This document shows, piece after piece, positions 14,003 through 15,765 of a stretch of 15,765 bases of DNA. Under the pieces are notes generated by a model that was not told the origin of the DNA, searched no databases, and saw only the letters and a program-made list of their open reading frames with translations. Made by a program: the position numbers and the translations under genes. Numbering within the stretch: the first letter of the stretch is position 1; every line of letters begins with the position of its first letter. The DNA comes from an uncultured Clostridia bacterium (GTDB lineage: Bacteria > Bacillota > Clostridia > Christensenellales > Aristaeellaceae): NCBI GenBank assembly GCA_934630975.1, contig CAKTXH010000051.1, forward strand, positions 1 to 15,765, written 5' to 3'.

Positions 14003-14857
14003 TTAACGGGTTTCAACCAGCGCCGTTTCGCCCAGCAGGGTCACGGTCACGCCGAGCTGATCCAGCATTGCGGCGTTTAAATAGGCTTCGCCCGCATAGG
14101 CATACACCTGCCGGCTGTCGTCGGAAAGCAGAATCACGCCGTCCACAATTGCCAGCGCGTTTTCGCACAAACCGTCGCTCCCATCCGTCATCACGGCGAT
14201 CTGCGCGCCCGTTTCGCGCTGCGCCAGCTGCCATCCGCCGCTGCCGTCGTATGTGCAGTCATAGCCCAGGCGCTCCATCACCCCGCAGAGCGGATACAGC
14301 GTCTCGCCCTGCTCGGTCTGGCCGACGGTCAGCCGGACATTCTGTTCGTCAATGCTGAAATCCAGTCCGCTCATCGCAAACGGCGCGTGCTCTGCGTCGG
14401 GCGTGGCCGTCGGCGCGGGGGTCGGCACGGGTGTGGCCGTCGGAATCGGCGTGGACGTCGGGATCGGCGTCGGGCTGGGCGTCGGCGTGGGCAGGGCAAT
14501 CACATCGTCGCCAAAGAGCACCGCAAGGGTCTGCTCTCCAACCTTGCCGTCGATCTTTTCCAGCTTGTGCGCCCGCTGAAACGCGCGCACGGCCTTTTGC
14601 GTCTGCAAGCCGAACTTGCCGTCCACATCCCCGGCCAAATAGCCCAAATCATAGAGCCGCTGCTGCACCAGCCGCACGTCGTCGCCCTCCAGTCCGCGCA
14701 TCAGGATGCGTTCGCCGAGGTGCGCCGCGTCCATCTCCTCTGCCGTCACGGCCGGCGGCGTCCATGCGGCTTCATCCGCCGTCGCTTCGGCCTGCGCCGA
14801 AAGGGGCAGGGCAAGCAGCAGGGCAAGCGTCAGGCCGGCTAAGGGCTTCTTCTTCAT
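14003..14857 (-). CDS. Secreted peptidoglycan-binding domain protein
   Basis: A 284-residue exported protein. The signal peptide spans residues 1-24 (KKK, then a leucine/alanine core, cleavage near SAQA). A peptidoglycan-binding domain of the PG_binding_1 type covers about 52-115 (LEGDDVRLVQQRLYDLGY, DGKFGLQTQKAVRAFQ, KVGEQTLAVL). A Pro/Thr linker follows at 122-153, encoded by degenerate repeats. Residues 164-284 resemble a copper-amine-oxidase N-terminal-like domain (PF07833 type), common in secreted clostridial proteins, with YPLCGVMERLGYDCTYD at 188-204; this is tentative. No catalytic hydrolase domain and no LPxTG-like motif are seen, so it is not an obvious substrate of the neighbouring sortase. 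GGAGG precedes the ATG. The wall-binding part is well supported; overall role unknown. Confidence 0.87.
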   Translation of the reverse strand: MKKKPLAGLTLALLLALPLSAQAEATADEAAWTPPAVTAEEMDAAHLGERILMRGLEGDDVRLVQQRLYDLGYLAGDVDGKFGLQTQKAVRAFQRAHKLEKIDGKVGEQTLAVLFGDDVIALPTPTPSPTPIPTSTPIPTATPVPTPAPTATPDAEHAPFAMSGLDFSIDEQNVRLTVGQTEQGETLYPLCGVMERLGYDCTYDGSGGWQLAQRETGAQIAVMTDGSDGLCENALAIVDGVILLSDDSRQVYAYAGEAYLNAAMLDQLGVTVTLLGETALVETR

Positions 14858-14883
14858 GGCTTTTCCTCCATCTGAGAAATTTC

Positions 14884-15531
14884 TCATATAAAGAAACGAT
14901 CCATCATGCCTTTTTCGTGCATATGGAAACCGTTAATCCCCATTTTCATCGCGCCTTCCACGTTGGGAAGCGTGTCGTCGATAAACAGCGTACGCGCCGG
15001 TTCGAGATTGCAGTCCGCAATCAGCTTTTCATAGATTTCCTTCTCCGGCTTGACAAAATGGCACGCATGGGAGATCACGCCGCCGTCAAACAGATCGTCA
15101 AATCGATCCGCAAATTTTTCGCGCATGCGCAGATAACCCTCGCGCGGATAATTGCTCAGCAGATAGAGCCGCTTGCCCGCCCGGCGGCAGCGCCGCGCGG
15201 CGCGGAAGCCCTCGTCGATCGGCGTTTTCAGCTCAATCCAGCCGGTGAGCGCGCGCATGTAATCTTCATATTCGCCGCCGAAGCGCTCGACAAGCCTGTG
15301 CGCCGCGTCGTCGTATTCCATCGTGCCGCGGTCGAAATTCTCCCAATACGGCCCCTGATAGACGCGCGCCATCATATCCCGCTGCTTCTGCGCGTCGCCG
15401 GGGAAAAGCTGCTCCAAAAAATCATTTGGCGCATATCGAATCAAAATGTTGCCGATGTCAAACACCACCGCGTCCACGCGGTGCCACGGCATGGTTTCAT
15501 ATTCCAGGTCGAATCGAATTCCGTTTTCCAT
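14884..15531 (-). CDS. HAD family hydrolase (subfamily IA, YihX-like)
   Basis: A 215-residue haloacid-dehalogenase-fold phosphatase. Motif I is VVFDIGNILI with the nucleophile D25; the usual second aspartate at +2 is G27, as in the DLGN form of YihX-type sugar-phosphate phosphatases. Motif II is LLSNYP (S126), motif III lysine K161 (FVKPEKEIY), motif IV FIDDTLPNV (D185/D186). A helical cap lies between motifs I and II. The ATG at 15531 is chosen over 15537 because GGAG lies 7 bases before it but only one base before the other. It starts 12 bases after the sortase stop and ends 26 bases before the PG-binding protein start, so the three are one operon. Substrate unknown. Confidence 0.9.
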   Translation of the reverse strand: MENGIRFDLEYETMPWHRVDAVVFDIGNILIRYAPNDFLEQLFPGDAQKQRDMMARVYQGPYWENFDRGTMEYDDAAHRLVERFGGEYEDYMRALTGWIELKTPIDEGFRAARRCRRAGKRLYLLSNYPREGYLRMREKFADRFDDLFDGGVISHACHFVKPEKEIYEKLIADCNLEPARTLFIDDTLPNVEGAMKMGINGFHMHEKGMMDRFFI

Positions 15532-15543
15532 GGTCATGCTCCT

Positions 15544-15765
15544 TTACTGTCTCGTCGCCACGTTAATTCTTTCCCGCAGGCTCGCGCCGCTCTCTCCTTC
15601 GCGCTGTCTTCTGGCGACGATCACCAGCCGATCGTCGTCCAGACAGGTGGAAAGGGTCAGCAGCGCGTCGGAGGGCTGCACATCCATCGGAATGGCGTAC
15701 AGCGACGCCAGCTGCACCCGGCGGATATAATTTTTAAACTCGTCGTCGCTGACAAACACCGGATG
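15544..15765 (-). CDS. Class B sortase, C-terminal part (cut by window edge)
   Basis: The last 73 residues of a sortase, the membrane-anchored transpeptidase that joins sorted proteins to the cell wall. The catalytic cysteine is in TLSTC (residue 41 of the visible part), and the catalytic arginine follows in DDDRLVIVARR (residue 46). The short TLSTC-x4-R distance and the segment FKNYIRRVQLASLYAI fit the class B type. After the arginine strand there is a tail of about 20 residues rich in charge, ending at 15544. The catalytic histidine and the membrane segment are outside the window. The gene continues past 15765. It leads the operon with the HAD hydrolase and the PG-binding protein, as far as can be seen. 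Confidence 0.9.
   Translation of the reverse strand, partial: HPVFVSDDEFKNYIRRVQLASLYAIPMDVQPSDALLTLSTCLDDDRLVIVARRQREGESGASLRERINVATRQ

Overview
The window reads as GC-rich chromosomal DNA of a low-GC-lineage-related but GC-rich Firmicute, most likely a gut-type member of the Clostridia. Reasons: strong Shine-Dalgarno sites before almost every gene, consensus sigma-A promoters, short intercistronic gaps or 4-base overlaps, a class B sortase, a PT-rich-linker surface protein with a peptidoglycan-binding domain, a TAXI-type TRAP transporter with fused permease, and a DUF2318 lipoprotein. The genus cannot be told from the sequence alone.

Left edge (1-653): a perfect-consensus sigma-A promoter on the minus strand, followed by a boxA-like element and hairpins, looks like the promoter and leader of an rRNA operon lying just outside the window. 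Behind it is a dead C-terminal fragment of an FAD-dependent fumarate-reductase-like protein, frameshifted and cut off at a palindromic dispersed repeat.

654-3840 (minus strand): a tightly coupled three-gene operon, M29 aminopeptidase, then a NifS/IscS-like cysteine desulfurase, then a TtcA-family PP-loop tRNA thiolation enzyme, joined by ATGA overlaps. The divergent spacer (3841-4133) carries a second palindromic repeat and the promoter of mnmG (4134-6005), which ends in a bidirectional terminator. An AT-richer toxin-antitoxin pair (HigB/Gp49-like toxin, then XRE antitoxin, minus strand) sits between mnmG and the next plus-strand operon.

6886-9387 (plus strand): tcdA (t6A dehydratase), a DUF2318 lipoprotein with two CxxC pairs, and a three-part membrane protein (HMA metal-binding domain, TauE/SafE-like membrane domain, cupredoxin-like tail). 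The last two look like a metal (copper or iron) and redox module at the cell envelope. A tRNA-Pro(GGG) gene with its own promoter and terminator follows.

9693-13823 (minus strand): an operon of TRAP fused permease, TAXI substrate-binding protein and D-2-hydroxyacid dehydrogenase, suggesting import and oxidation/reduction of a small carboxylate; hairpins in both intercistronic gaps may set the protein ratios.

14003-15765 (minus strand): the end of a class B sortase, a HAD phosphatase and a secreted peptidoglycan-binding protein. Four of the genes (mnmG, tcdA, the TtcA-like enzyme and the desulfurase) serve or may serve tRNA modification, so the left half is a tRNA-modification neighbourhood. 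No CRISPR array, transposase, prophage or clearly new defence system was seen.
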